Shown here in pieces: positions 27,477-36,320 of a DNA stretch of 64,000 nucleotides; within the stretch, counting starts at the first letter, position 1, and each line of letters opens with the position of its first letter. The DNA is from Veillonella sp. R32 (GTDB lineage: Bacteria > Bacillota > Negativicutes > Veillonellales > Veillonellaceae): positions 62,001 to 126,000 of the forward strand of contig NZ_NMZQ01000003.1 in NCBI RefSeq assembly GCF_010093125.1, read 5' to 3'. The notes beneath the pieces are model-generated. The model ran no database searches. It saw only the letters and a program-made list of their open reading frames with translations, and had not been told where the DNA came from. The position numbers and the translations under genes were made by a program.

Positions 27477-28715
27477 ATGCATTGCGCACAAAAATTAACA
27501 GATAATATTTATTGGATAGGTAGCAATGATTGGGATACAGAACGTTTTGAAAATCTATTCCCTATTCCTATGGGTGTTAGCTACAATTCCTATTTTATTG
27601 ATGACGAAAAAACTTGTATCGTAGACTCTGTCGATGATAGTATTCGTCAAGAATTCTTTGACAATGTGGAGCACTTGCTCAATGGCCGTGAATTAGATTT
27701 CGTAGTTGTAAATCATATGGAACCAGACCATTGCTCTACCTTAATCGAATTAGTCGATCGTTACCCAAATGTTAAACTTGTAGGTAACCGCACCACTTTC
27801 CGCTTATTTGAACAATTTTATGGTCGCCCTTGCCCAGATAACTACTATGAAGTCAAAGAAGGGGATACCATTGAATTAGGTAAATATACCCTACACTCTT
27901 ATACAATGCCAATGGTTCACTGGCCAGAAGTGACTTGCACCTTTGAATCAACTAACGGCATTTTATTCTCCGCTGATGCGTTTGGTACTTTTGGTACAAT
28001 CAATGGTAATATCTTCGCTGACCAGCTTGATTTTGAACGTGTTTATGAAGATGAAGCTCGTCGTTACTACACCAATATCGTTGGTAAATATGGTGTACAA
28101 GTTCAAAATGCCATTAAGAAAGCGTTGCCTTTAGGGATTAAAATGATTGCCCCTCTTCACGGGCCAATCTGGCGTACCCCTGAAAGCATTAAATATATGA
28201 TTGAAAAATATATGCACTGGAGCACCTATTCAGCAGAAAAGAAAGGTGTCGTTATTGCCTTTGGTTCCATGTATGGCAACACCGCTGAAATGGCACAGCA
28301 GTTGGCTAAATTATTATCCCTCCGTGGCATTACAGATATTAAAATCTATGACGTATCCAAAACCAATCCATCCTACATCATTGCTGATGCTTGGAAATAT
28401 AGTCATCTCGTATGCATGGCGCCAACTTACAACTTAGCGTTGTACCTTACTATGGAAAACTTGCTCTATGAATTGAAAGCTCTTAACTTCCATAACCATA
28501 AGGTATCCATCGTAGGTAACCACTCTTGGGCTTCTGCTGCTATGAAACGAATGGTCGAATACTTCACCAATGAATTTAAGGATATGGAAATTGTAGGCAC
28601 CCCACTGGATATTCGTGGCGCTTTACATCCACAACAATTGCCACTTTTTGAAAAATTGGCTGATGATATTGTAGCTTCCATCGAAGCCACTGAAATTCAA
28701 ACCTTTAGTTTATAA
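27477..28715 (+). CDS. Flavodiiron protein (A-type flavoprotein, oxygen/NO reductase)
   Basis: A 412-residue two-domain enzyme. The N-terminal beta-lactamase-like diiron domain has the ligand motif NHMEPDHCS (H-x-E-x-D-H) and later His/Asp ligands around PMVHWPEV and FSADAFG. The C-terminal flavodoxin domain begins about residue 255 with the FMN loop FGSMYGNTAEMA. Such proteins reduce oxygen or nitric oxide to protect anaerobes. The ATG at 27477 has AAAGGA upstream, and a TTG six codons earlier is less likely. It is a single-gene unit. Confidence 0.94.
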   Translation: MHCAQKLTDNIYWIGSNDWDTERFENLFPIPMGVSYNSYFIDDEKTCIVDSVDDSIRQEFFDNVEHLLNGRELDFVVVNHMEPDHCSTLIELVDRYPNVKLVGNRTTFRLFEQFYGRPCPDNYYEVKEGDTIELGKYTLHSYTMPMVHWPEVTCTFESTNGILFSADAFGTFGTINGNIFADQLDFERVYEDEARRYYTNIVGKYGVQVQNAIKKALPLGIKMIAPLHGPIWRTPESIKYMIEKYMHWSTYSAEKKGVVIAFGSMYGNTAEMAQQLAKLLSLRGITDIKIYDVSKTNPSYIIADAWKYSHLVCMAPTYNLALYLTMENLLYELKALNFHNHKVSIVGNHSWASAAMKRMVEYFTNEFKDMEIVGTPLDIRGALHPQQLPLFEKLADDIVASIEATEIQTFSL

Positions 28716-28798
28716 TATATACGCTCAATATAAGCTATAAGCTGGTTATTATAAAATAAATATAGAATCTTATAATATAGAATCTTACCAATAAGAAA

Positions 28799-28850
28799 CC
28801 CTCCACGGTGACCGAATTCGAACGAATAGAGTCATCATGGAGGGCTTTTT
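28799..28850 (+). terminator. Terminator of the flavodiiron gene
   Basis: CCCTCCA and TGGAGGG close a long stem extended by GGTGAC/GTCATC, followed by CTTTTT. The convergent PhnA-like gene ends eight bases further on. Confidence 0.8.
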
Positions 28851-28857
28851 ATTTAAA

Positions 28858-29193
28858 TTATAATTTTTTTACGAATTCTGATTTTAACGCCATAGCGCCA
28901 AAACCATCAATCTTACAATCAATATTATGCTCCCCATCAACGAGGCGAATATTTTTAACCCGCGTCCCCTGTTTTAATACAGAAGCACCTTTTACTTTTA
29001 AATCTTTAATAATAGTCACGGAATCGCCATCTTGCAGAATATTGCCATTCGCATCCCGCACAACTAGACCAGTTGCCTCACTTTCCGCTTCAGCAGCCGT
29101 CCATTCATGAGCACACATAGGGCATACATACATATGACCATCCTCATATGTATATGCTTCACCACATTTTGGACAATTAGGTAACGTTGCCAT
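28858..29193 (-). CDS. PhnA/YjdM-family zinc-ribbon protein
   Basis: A 111-residue protein. An N-terminal zinc ribbon has two Cys pairs (NCPKCGE and [10 protein letters not shown]), followed by the PhnA domain [25 protein letters not shown] and [23 protein letters not shown]. It matches the full length of E. coli YjdM (formerly PhnA). Despite the name, no phosphonate genes are nearby and the function is unproven. It is convergent with the flavodiiron gene and transcribed alone. Confidence 0.9.
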   Translation of the reverse strand: MATLPNCPKCGEAYTYEDGHMYVCPMCAHEWTAAEAESEATGLVVRDANGNILQDGDSVTIIKDLKVKGASVLKQGTRVKNIRLVDGEHNIDCKIDGFGAMALKSEFVKKL

Positions 29194-29317
29194 TCAAATC
29201 CTCCTTTAAAATACGTTTTTTCTAATAGATATATTATATTTTACCAAAATTTCAACATATTTTAAAATAAAATTCCTACTTTTACCTGATTTCATACATA
29301 TTGTTAGTAATTGTATT

Positions 29318-29406
29318 TTGACAGTAGGCAAGCACCAATAATTAGTATATACTAAATTAATAATTAAAGTATCTATTAAATTAAAGAAATCTGGTGTATA
29401 CTAAAG
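29318..29406 (+). promoter_or_regulatory. rbs operon promoter region with palindrome
   Basis: TTGACA (29318-29323) lies 19 bases before TAGTAT. That -10-like box is inside a perfect 14-base palindrome, TTAGTATATACTAA (29342-29355). A related half, GTGTATACTAA, recurs at 29395-29405. This suggests a repressor site over the promoter. The 19-base spacing is wide. Confidence 0.5.
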
Positions 29407-29436
29407 AAATGCACATTAAACGTTAGGGAGGTTTCC

Positions 29437-30327
29437 ATGAATAACATTGTGGTTATCGGCAGTTGTAACATAGATATTACCGTATTGGCTCCAAAGCGTC
29501 CCGCTGCTGGTGAAACGATTTTAGGTACTGGCTTAAATATTTCACCTGGTGGCAAAGGCGCCAACCAAGCGGTGGCCGCTGCCAAACTAGGTGCTCAAGT
29601 CACTATGGTTGGCTGCATTGGCAACGATGCATACGGTCAAATGATTAAGGACAATTTACAACATTATAAGATTAATACAGACTATCTAATAACCTTAGAT
29701 AATGAAAATAGCGGTACAGCTCATATTACCTTAGCAGAAGGCGATAATAGTATTATTGTACTATCTGGCGCGAACGCTAGCGTTTCAAAAGAGGTCGTTG
29801 ACCAAGCATGGGACGCTATCAAAAAAGCTGATTTAGTGATGGTGCAAAATGAAATTCCTTTACCTACAATCGGCTATATTACCGAAAAATGCGCCAAAAA
29901 CGGGATTAAAGTGCTCTTAAATCCAGCACCGGCCGCTGATTTAGAAGCACAATGGCTCACTGATGCCACCTATATCACCCCCAACGAACATGAGCTAGCT
30001 TCACTCTATCCAGCTAATAATACAGACGATGTAATTTTAGCTAACGAAGGCAAAATCATTGTAACCCTAGGTAGTGAAGGCGTAGCCTATGCTCAAGATG
30101 GAGAACTCCGTCGCATGCGTAGCTTTAAAGTAACACCAGTAGACACAACAGGCGCTGGCGATACCTTTAATGGAGCTTTTGCTACAGCTATTGTCAATAA
30201 TAAATCCATAGAAGAAGCCGTTCATTATGGTAATGCAGCGGCCGCCCTTTCCATTTTAAAATTAGGTGCTCAAGAAGGCATGCCTACGGCGGAAGAAGTA
30301 GCAGCCTTTATCGCTGAAAGGAGCTAA
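29437..30327 (+). CDS. rbsK: Ribokinase
   Basis: A 296-residue PfkB-family kinase that phosphorylates ribose at O5. GSCNIDITVLAPKRPAAGETI and PGGKGANQAVAAAKLG form the sugar site, and DTTGAGDTFNGAF holds the catalytic Asp and anion hole. The start is supported by TAGGGAGG. It is the first gene of an rbsK-D-A-C-B operon, with rbsD beginning one base after its stop. No LacI-type regulator is adjacent. Confidence 0.95.
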   Translation: MNNIVVIGSCNIDITVLAPKRPAAGETILGTGLNISPGGKGANQAVAAAKLGAQVTMVGCIGNDAYGQMIKDNLQHYKINTDYLITLDNENSGTAHITLAEGDNSIIVLSGANASVSKEVVDQAWDAIKKADLVMVQNEIPLPTIGYITEKCAKNGIKVLLNPAPAADLEAQWLTDATYITPNEHELASLYPANNTDDVILANEGKIIVTLGSEGVAYAQDGELRRMRSFKVTPVDTTGAGDTFNGAFATAIVNNKSIEEAVHYGNAAAALSILKLGAQEGMPTAEEVAAFIAERS

Positions 30328-30328
30328 T

Positions 30329-30742
30329 ATGCAAAAAGGTGGTATTTTAAATAGTCATATAGCTAAAGTATTAGCTGATCTCGGTCACACCGATACTATT
30401 TGTATTGGCGATTGCGGTCTTCCTGTACCAGCAGGCGTTTTAAAAATTGACTTAGCCCTTCAATTTGGCACCCCTAGCTTTGAAGACGTCGTACGCCTAC
30501 TTAAAGCTCATATGCAAAGCGAAGCTATTCATGTGGCCGAACCAATTAAAACGGAAAATCCTAAAAACTATGCTGTTCTTCAAGAATTATATCCCGAAGA
30601 ACGCTATCAATGGATTCTAACGAGTCACGACACCTTCAAAGAAGCAACCAAGCAGTGTAAATGTATCATTCGCACCGGTGAAACGACCCCTTATGCCAAT
30701 GTAATTTTACATGCCGATTGTATCTTCAACGAAGAAAAATAG
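30329..30742 (+). CDS. rbsD: D-ribose pyranase
   Basis: A 137-residue RbsD, which interconverts ribose ring forms for the kinase. The start MQKGGILNSHIAKVLADLGHTD with the catalytic His and the block CIGDCGLPVPAGVLKIDLAL are diagnostic, as is the C-terminal RTGETTPYANVIL. Its ribosome site AAAGGAG is inside the end of rbsK. It is of full length. Confidence 0.96.
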   Translation: MQKGGILNSHIAKVLADLGHTDTICIGDCGLPVPAGVLKIDLALQFGTPSFEDVVRLLKAHMQSEAIHVAEPIKTENPKNYAVLQELYPEERYQWILTSHDTFKEATKQCKCIIRTGETTPYANVILHADCIFNEEK

Positions 30743-30816
30743 GTAATCCTACCTACTAGACATACCTCGTCTGGTTACTATACACACAGACAAATACAAT
30801 TATGCAGGAGAATATA

Positions 30817-32298
30817 ATGGAAATTAAAATGACCGGCATTGCCAAAGCCTTCGGCACTAATCAAGTGCTTAAGGATGTAAATATTACTTTAAAAGCCGGC
30901 GAAGTTCATGCCCTTATGGGCGAAAATGGGGCTGGTAAATCCACCCTTATGAACATTCTTACGGGCCTTCATAAAGCTGATGCTGGCACCATCACAATCG
31001 ATGGTGTGACCACTACCTATAGTAGTCCCCGTGAGGCTGAAAAGCATGGCATTGCCTTTATCCATCAAGAACTCAACATTTGGCCTAATTTAAGCTTGTT
31101 AGAAAATCTCTATTTAATGCAACCAAAGACTAATAGTTTAGGTATGCTCAATAGACAAGCGATGCTACAAGAAGCTAAGGCTAAATGCGAAGAAATGAAA
31201 ATTGACCTTCCTTTAACTAAAGAAGCTGGACTTTGCTCTGTAGGCCAACAGCAAATGGCTGAAATTCTACGAGTCCTAATGCTCAATGCCAAAGTCGTTA
31301 TCATGGACGAACCATCCGCTGCTTTAACGGAACGTGAAACGGCCACCCTGTTCCGTATGATGCGTCAATTAAAAGAGCACGGCGTTGCCATTGTCTATAT
31401 TTCCCATCGCATGGAAGAAGTATTTAGTGAATGTGATGTCATTACCGTTATGCGTGATGGTCACACTATCAGTACTAAACCCGTTAAGGAAACAACCGTT
31501 GACGAAGTAGTTCGTGATATGGTAGGTCGCTCCATTGATGAGTTTTATCCTGATCGCACCACAACGCCTGGTGACGTAATTCTAACAGTAAAGGGCTTAA
31601 AACCAAAAGAATTTAAAAATACGATTTCTTTTGATTTACGGAAAGGTGAAATTCTCGGCGTAGCCGGCCTTATGGGGGCTGGTCGTACGGAAATTATGAG
31701 AGCTATCTTTGGCATAGACTCCCATGAAGGGGGCGAAATTACCTTACAGGGTAAACCGCTTCATTTCAAAAAACCAGAAGATGCTATTAAAGCGGGCATT
31801 GCTTTCATTACAGAAGACCGCAAAGGGGAAGGCTTAATATTAGACTTTTCTATTGGCTCTAATATTACCTTACCAAATCTAAAACAAGTCTGCCCTACCC
31901 ACGTTTTAAATAAAAATAAACTCTTTGACTTTGCTGACAGCTTATCTAAAAAGTTAGGTGTAAAAACACAATCGGTTCATTTGCCGGCGTCCTCCCTCTC
32001 TGGTGGGAATCAGCAAAAAGTTGTAATCGCCAAATGGATTGGCTTATCCCCTTCAATTATCATCATGGATGAACCAACAAGAGGCATTGATATTGGAGCC
32101 AAACGAGATATTTACGACTTAATGAATGAATTAACTAGCCAAGGGGTTTCCATCATCATGGTTTCCTCTGAGCTACCAGAAGTATTAGGAATGAGCGATC
32201 GGGTCATGGTCATTCACGAAGGAGCCGTAGCCGGTATTTTAGACCGTTCTAAAGCCACCCCAGAAGCCATCATGAACCTAGCTACAGGAGGACAATAA
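30817..32298 (+). CDS. rbsA: Ribose ABC transporter ATP-binding protein
   Basis: A 493-residue protein with two fused ABC domains. The first has a canonical Walker A (GENGAGKST) and VIMDEPSAAL. The second has the degenerate P-loop GLMGAGRTE and a signature LSGGNQQK, as in RbsA/MglA. I start at 30817, where AGGAG precedes the ATG, and an upstream in-frame start adds five unsupported residues. It powers import through RbsC and RbsB. Confidence 0.96.
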   Translation: MEIKMTGIAKAFGTNQVLKDVNITLKAGEVHALMGENGAGKSTLMNILTGLHKADAGTITIDGVTTTYSSPREAEKHGIAFIHQELNIWPNLSLLENLYLMQPKTNSLGMLNRQAMLQEAKAKCEEMKIDLPLTKEAGLCSVGQQQMAEILRVLMLNAKVVIMDEPSAALTERETATLFRMMRQLKEHGVAIVYISHRMEEVFSECDVITVMRDGHTISTKPVKETTVDEVVRDMVGRSIDEFYPDRTTTPGDVILTVKGLKPKEFKNTISFDLRKGEILGVAGLMGAGRTEIMRAIFGIDSHEGGEITLQGKPLHFKKPEDAIKAGIAFITEDRKGEGLILDFSIGSNITLPNLKQVCPTHVLNKNKLFDFADSLSKKLGVKTQSVHLPASSLSGGNQQKVVIAKWIGLSPSIIIMDEPTRGIDIGAKRDIYDLMNELTSQGVSIIMVSSELPEVLGMSDRVMVIHEGAVAGILDRSKATPEAIMNLATGGQ

Positions 32299-32301
32299 AT
32301 A

Positions 32302-33237
32302 ATGAATCGAAATGTAACAGACACTATCAAAAAATTAGGCCCTCTCATTGGTCTAATTGCCTTATTTATTATTATTGCAAGTCTTAACGACAGTTTCTTA
32401 GATTTTTCTAACTTACGCAACTTATTACGACAAGTATCTATCAATGCCATCATTGCTTTTGGTATGACCTTTGTTATTTTAACCGCCGGCATCGACTTAT
32501 CTGTCGGATCTATTCTAGCATTATCCAGTGCGATTATGGCTAACTTTATTGTTGGTGGCATGAATCCAGAAGTAGCGATTGTAGCCGCTGCAGGCGTAGG
32601 TATCATCTTAGGTGGTATCAATGGTATCGTTATTGCCTATGGCAAAGTAGCCCCATTTATCGCGACCTTAGCCACTATGACCATCTATCGCGGGGCCACC
32701 CTCGTATTTACCGATGGTAATCCAATCAGTGGTCTTACTACGGATCCTACATTCCATGCCTTTGGGCAAGGCGATATTGCAGGTTTACCAATCCCAGCTA
32801 TTACGATGTTTCTTTCCTTCCTCATCCTATGGTTTGTGTTACAAAAAACATCTTTAGGTCGTCAGACCTATGCCATCGGTGGCAGTGAAAAAGTAAGTTA
32901 TATTGCAGGGATTAAAATCAACCGTGTTAAAATCTTTGCTTATGCCTTAACAGGTATGCTCAGTGCTATTGCGGGGGCCATTATTACCTCTCGTCTTAAC
33001 TCGGCGCAACCTACTGCAGGTATGGGCTATGAACTTGATGCTATCGCGGCCGTTGTATTAGGCGGCACAAGTCTTGCTGGTGGCCGTGGTCATATCGTAG
33101 GTACTTTAATCGGTGCCCTCATTATCGGTACCTTAAATAATGGTTTAAATATTCTCGACGTTTCCAGTTTCTATCAACAAATTGTAAAAGGTATTGTAAT
33201 TTTACTTGCTGTCCTTGGGGACCGCAAAAAAGCGTAG
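32302..33237 (+). CDS. rbsC: Ribose ABC transporter permease
   Basis: A 311-residue BPD_transp_2 permease with about eight to ten hydrophobic segments. GMTFVILTAGIDLSVGSILALS and GIKINRVKIFAYALTGMLSA, together with the late GGTSLAGGRGHIVGTLIGAL, are hallmark RbsC blocks. It starts three bases after rbsA with an overlapping ribosome site (AGGAGGACAA), so the two are translationally linked. Confidence 0.96.
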   Translation: MNRNVTDTIKKLGPLIGLIALFIIIASLNDSFLDFSNLRNLLRQVSINAIIAFGMTFVILTAGIDLSVGSILALSSAIMANFIVGGMNPEVAIVAAAGVGIILGGINGIVIAYGKVAPFIATLATMTIYRGATLVFTDGNPISGLTTDPTFHAFGQGDIAGLPIPAITMFLSFLILWFVLQKTSLGRQTYAIGGSEKVSYIAGIKINRVKIFAYALTGMLSAIAGAIITSRLNSAQPTAGMGYELDAIAAVVLGGTSLAGGRGHIVGTLIGALIIGTLNNGLNILDVSSFYQQIVKGIVILLAVLGDRKKA

Positions 33238-33246
33238 GAGGTTAGA

Positions 33247-34158
33247 ATGAAAAAATTATTAACAATCATCGCTGCTATGGTACTAGTGATTGGCTTAATC
33301 GCTGGCTGTGGCTCCAACTCTTCTAACGGTGGCGATGGCGACAAAAAACAAGGTACTATCGGCTTCTCCGTTTCTACCTTAAACAACCCATTCTTCGTCT
33401 CTTTAAAAGATGGTGTTGAAAAACAAGCCAAAGAATTAGGTCTTAAAGTTAAAATCGTGGACGCTCAAAATGACCCAGCTAAACAAGCTAATGATGTTGC
33501 TGACTTATTAGAAAGTGGCGTTTCCATTTTAATCGTTAACCCAGTGGACTCCGCTGCCATTGCTACTTCCGTAGAAGCAGCAAATGCTAAAAATATTCCA
33601 GTAATTACCGTTGACCGCTCTACTGACAAAGGTAAAGTTGTAGCTCATATCGCTTCCGATAATGTAAAAGGTGGTGAAATGGCAGCCCAACTTATCGTCG
33701 ATAAATTAGGCAATGGTGCTAAAGTTGCTGAAATCGAAGGTATTCCTGGTGCTTCCGCTACTCGTGAACGTGGTCAAGGTTTCCACAATGTAGCAGATAA
33801 ATCCTTAGACGTAGTAGCTAAACAAAGTGCTGATTTCGACCGCACAAAAGGCTTAAACGTATCCACTAATATTCTTCAAGCTAACCCTGATGTAAAAGCT
33901 ATCTTCGCTCATAACGATGAAATGGCCCTTGGCGCTATTCAAGCTGCTAAATCGGCAGGCAAACAAATTTTCATCGTAGGCTTTGATGGCACCGAAGATG
34001 CTCAAAAAGCTGTACAAGATGGTACTTTAGCAGCTACTGTAGCGCAACAGCCTGAATTAATGGGTAAAATTGCAGTAGATACAGCAGCTAAAGTTATCAA
34101 AGGTGAACAAGTAGACAGCAAAATTCCTGTAGAATTAAAAGTTGTAACTAAACAATAA
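33247..34158 (+). CDS. rbsB: Ribose-binding lipoprotein
   Basis: A 303-residue periplasmic-binding protein of the ribose/galactose type. The signal ends in the lipobox LIAGC, so it is anchored, unlike the soluble E. coli RbsB. The family blocks TLNNPFFVSLKDGVEKQA, NPVDSAA, VDRSTDKG and AHNDEMALGAIQAAKS are present. It is the last gene of the operon and is followed by a clear terminator. Confidence 0.96.
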   Translation: MKKLLTIIAAMVLVIGLIAGCGSNSSNGGDGDKKQGTIGFSVSTLNNPFFVSLKDGVEKQAKELGLKVKIVDAQNDPAKQANDVADLLESGVSILIVNPVDSAAIATSVEAANAKNIPVITVDRSTDKGKVVAHIASDNVKGGEMAAQLIVDKLGNGAKVAEIEGIPGASATRERGQGFHNVADKSLDVVAKQSADFDRTKGLNVSTNILQANPDVKAIFAHNDEMALGAIQAAKSAGKQIFIVGFDGTEDAQKAVQDGTLAATVAQQPELMGKIAVDTAAKVIKGEQVDSKIPVELKVVTKQ

Positions 34159-34203
34159 TACCCATTTACCTCACGTTTGATAGAAACTCTTATAGAAACT
34201 ATC

Positions 34204-34252
34204 AAAGGCCCCTATAGCTAACCACCTCGGCTAGTTATAAGGGCCTTTGCTT
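34204..34252 (+). terminator. Terminator of the rbs operon
   Basis: AAAGGCCC and GGGCCTTT form the base of a stem extended by TATAGCTA against CTAGTTATA, followed by a T-rich tail. Confidence 0.82.
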
Positions 34253-34283
34253 TATATAAACAAACCATATATATAATACGCTA

Positions 34284-34321
34284 TATAAGCTATATACGAC
34301 TCTATAAGCTATATACGCCCT
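34284..34321. repeat. 19-base direct repeat
   Basis: TATAAGCTATATACG occurs at 34284-34298 and 34303-34317, a 19-base period. A weaker trace of the unit precedes it. Confidence 0.55.
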
Positions 34322-34499
34322 ATGCTTCACTATTCATGCATAATGAGTATAATAAGTATAATTATTTTGCATTTTATTTTAAATAATCTATTTTATTCAG
34401 CTTTAAAGAGTGGTAAAATAGACAGTATATTAATTGTCGGATTAACCGACCTACCTCGGATGGTTTCACCCCTCCGATAGATGAAAGGAGACATTGATT

Positions 34500-35012
34500 A
34501 TGAGTAATTCTAATGTAACTGCTACTGACAAAAAGCTACTCGACCTTTTGGCCGCGGATGCTAATTTAACCCATGGCCAATTAGCCGCCATGCTAGGTGT
34601 AGCCGAAGCCGAGGTATCTGAACGTATTGCCGCCTTAGAAGCACAAGGTATTATTAAAGGCTATCAAGCAGTCATTGATTGGGAAGCCATTGACGCTAAT
34701 AAAGCAACCGCACTCATTCAATTACAAGTTACGCCAGAACCAGAACAAGGCTTTGATAAACTAGCTCACCGAATTATGCAATTTGAAGAAGTGGAAGGGG
34801 TTTACCTTATGTCTGGCGGCTATGACTTAACCGTCATTATCCAAGGTAAAAGCATGCGTGACATTGCCCTTTTCGTAGCCCGTCGCTTATCAACCCTAGA
34901 AGGGGTGCGCGGTACTGGCACACACTTCATTCTTAGCCGTTACAAAGACCGTAACGTAATCTACCATGATGAGGTACAAAAAGAAACAAGGAGCAATGTG
35001 TTCTATGATTAA
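34500..35012 (+). CDS. Lrp/AsnC-family transcriptional regulator
   Basis: A 170-residue regulator. The N-terminal helix-turn-helix (LLDLLAADANLTHGQLAAMLGVAEAEVSERIAALEAQGII) is followed by the RAM effector domain with VEGVYLMSGGYDLTVII. I choose the ATG at 34500 with AGGAG at good spacing. It overlaps the aminotransferase gene by eight bases. In Firmicutes this pairing is common, and the regulator probably senses an amino acid and controls the enzyme. That ligand is unknown. Confidence 0.9.
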   Translation: MSNSNVTATDKKLLDLLAADANLTHGQLAAMLGVAEAEVSERIAALEAQGIIKGYQAVIDWEAIDANKATALIQLQVTPEPEQGFDKLAHRIMQFEEVEGVYLMSGGYDLTVIIQGKSMRDIALFVARRLSTLEGVRGTGTHFILSRYKDRNVIYHDEVQKETRSNVFYD

Positions 35013-36183
35013 TTATGATCAATTTTTAAATCAAGAATTAGCTAATGTAAAACCCTCCGGTATTCGCCGTTTTTTTGACATTGCTAGCGAAATTGATGAT
35101 GTAATCTCACTCAGTATTGGTGAGCCTGACTTCTCTACTCCGTGGCATATTCGCGAAGCTGGTATCGATTCATTAGAAAAAGGTAAAACCTGGTATTCCC
35201 CTAATCGTGGCTTTGCTGATTTACGCGAAGAAATTAGCCGTTGGTTTAACCGTAAATATGGTGTAACCTATGCCCCTGACACGGATATTTTAGTCAGTGT
35301 AGGTGGTTCAGAAGCTATTGATTTAGCTCTGCGCAGTTTACTCAATCCAGGCGACGAAGTCCTTATTCCCGTACCTAGTTTCGTATGTTACACCCCACTA
35401 ACGGAAGTAGCTAAAGGTGTAGCTGTCCAAGTTGAAACGAAAGCAGAAAATAATTTCCGACTCACAGTGGCCGACATCGAAGCCCATATTACACCACGGA
35501 CTAAAATTTTAGTATTACCGTTCCCTAATAACCCAACTGGTGCGGTAATGCGTCATGAACACTTAGAAGAAATCGCCACCGTCATTCAAAAACATAATTT
35601 ATTTGTTATTTCTGACGAATTATATAGCGAGCTTACCTATGGATCCGAGCCCCATGTTACCATCGCTTCGATTCCAGGTATGAAAGAACGGTCTATCGTT
35701 ATTAATGGCTTTTCTAAAGCCTTTGCTATGACTGGCTGGCGTCTAGGAATTGCTGTTGGGCCTAAAGAAGTGATTGCCCAAATGACCAAACTTCATCAAT
35801 ACGGTATTATGAGTGCCCCATCTATTGCCCAATATGCCGCTATTGAAGCGCTCAAAAATGGTGACAAAGACATTGAATACATGCGCGATCAATACGATAT
35901 TCGGCGTCGCCTATTAGTAAATACATTCAATGAACTAGGTCTTACCTGTTTTGAGCCAGAAGGTGCTTTCTATGTGTTCCCAGATATTCGGTCTACTGGT
36001 TTGGACTCTGAAACCTTCTGTGAAAAACTACTCTACGCTAAACATGTAGCCATCGTACCAGGCAATGCCTTTGGCGATTGTGGGGAAGGTTTTGTGCGCG
36101 TAGCCTACGCCAACTCCTTAGCTAATATTAAAGAAGCATTAAAACGAATTAAAGAGTTTTTAGTGGAAATAAAACAAGCGTAA
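35005..36183 (+). CDS. Class I/II pyridoxal-phosphate aminotransferase
   Basis: A 392-residue fold-type I aminotransferase. Conserved features are SIGEPDFSTP, the PLP lysine in INGFSKAFAMTGWRLG, the substrate-binding Asn in PNNPTGAV, and the Arg in GFVRVAYANS. The ATG at 35005 has AAGGAG upstream and lies inside the end of the Lrp gene, so the two are coupled. Related enzymes are aspartate, alanine or aromatic aminotransferases, and I cannot fix the substrate. Confidence 0.92.
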   Translation: MINYDQFLNQELANVKPSGIRRFFDIASEIDDVISLSIGEPDFSTPWHIREAGIDSLEKGKTWYSPNRGFADLREEISRWFNRKYGVTYAPDTDILVSVGGSEAIDLALRSLLNPGDEVLIPVPSFVCYTPLTEVAKGVAVQVETKAENNFRLTVADIEAHITPRTKILVLPFPNNPTGAVMRHEHLEEIATVIQKHNLFVISDELYSELTYGSEPHVTIASIPGMKERSIVINGFSKAFAMTGWRLGIAVGPKEVIAQMTKLHQYGIMSAPSIAQYAAIEALKNGDKDIEYMRDQYDIRRRLLVNTFNELGLTCFEPEGAFYVFPDIRSTGLDSETFCEKLLYAKHVAIVPGNAFGDCGEGFVRVAYANSLANIKEALKRIKEFLVEIKQA

Positions 36184-36195
36184 ATAACCAACTAT

Positions 36196-36238
36196 AAAAG
36201 CCGTAGGCTTCCTAGCAATGCTAGGGCCTACGGCTTTT
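36196..36238 (+). terminator. Terminator of the Lrp-aminotransferase operon
   Basis: AAAAGCCGTAGG pairs with CCTACGGCTTTT, extended by CCTAGC/GCTAGG around a short loop. The stem is long and its flanking A/T runs allow action in both directions. Confidence 0.9.
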
Positions 36239-36320
36239 CCTATATACCTGGCTTTAAACATATTTAGATATTTTTTAAATATATTTAGGTATACATTTAG
36301 ATTTATTTTTTGATTTATTT

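Larger units (their letters stand above)
34159..34499. other. Intergenic region between rbsB and the Lrp gene
   Basis: This 341-base gap holds the rbs terminator (34204-34250), a 19-base direct repeat (34284-34321) and a very AT-rich promoter zone. Close to the Lrp start come two small adjacent hairpins built from TCGGAT/CCGA pieces (about 34436-34479). TAAAAT near 34415 is a possible -10 box. I see no gene in it. Confidence 0.5.

Noticed and set aside
32214-32621. 135-codon minus-strand frame over the rbsA/rbsC junction
   Set aside because: It is antisense to two well-conserved transporter genes and has no family features.
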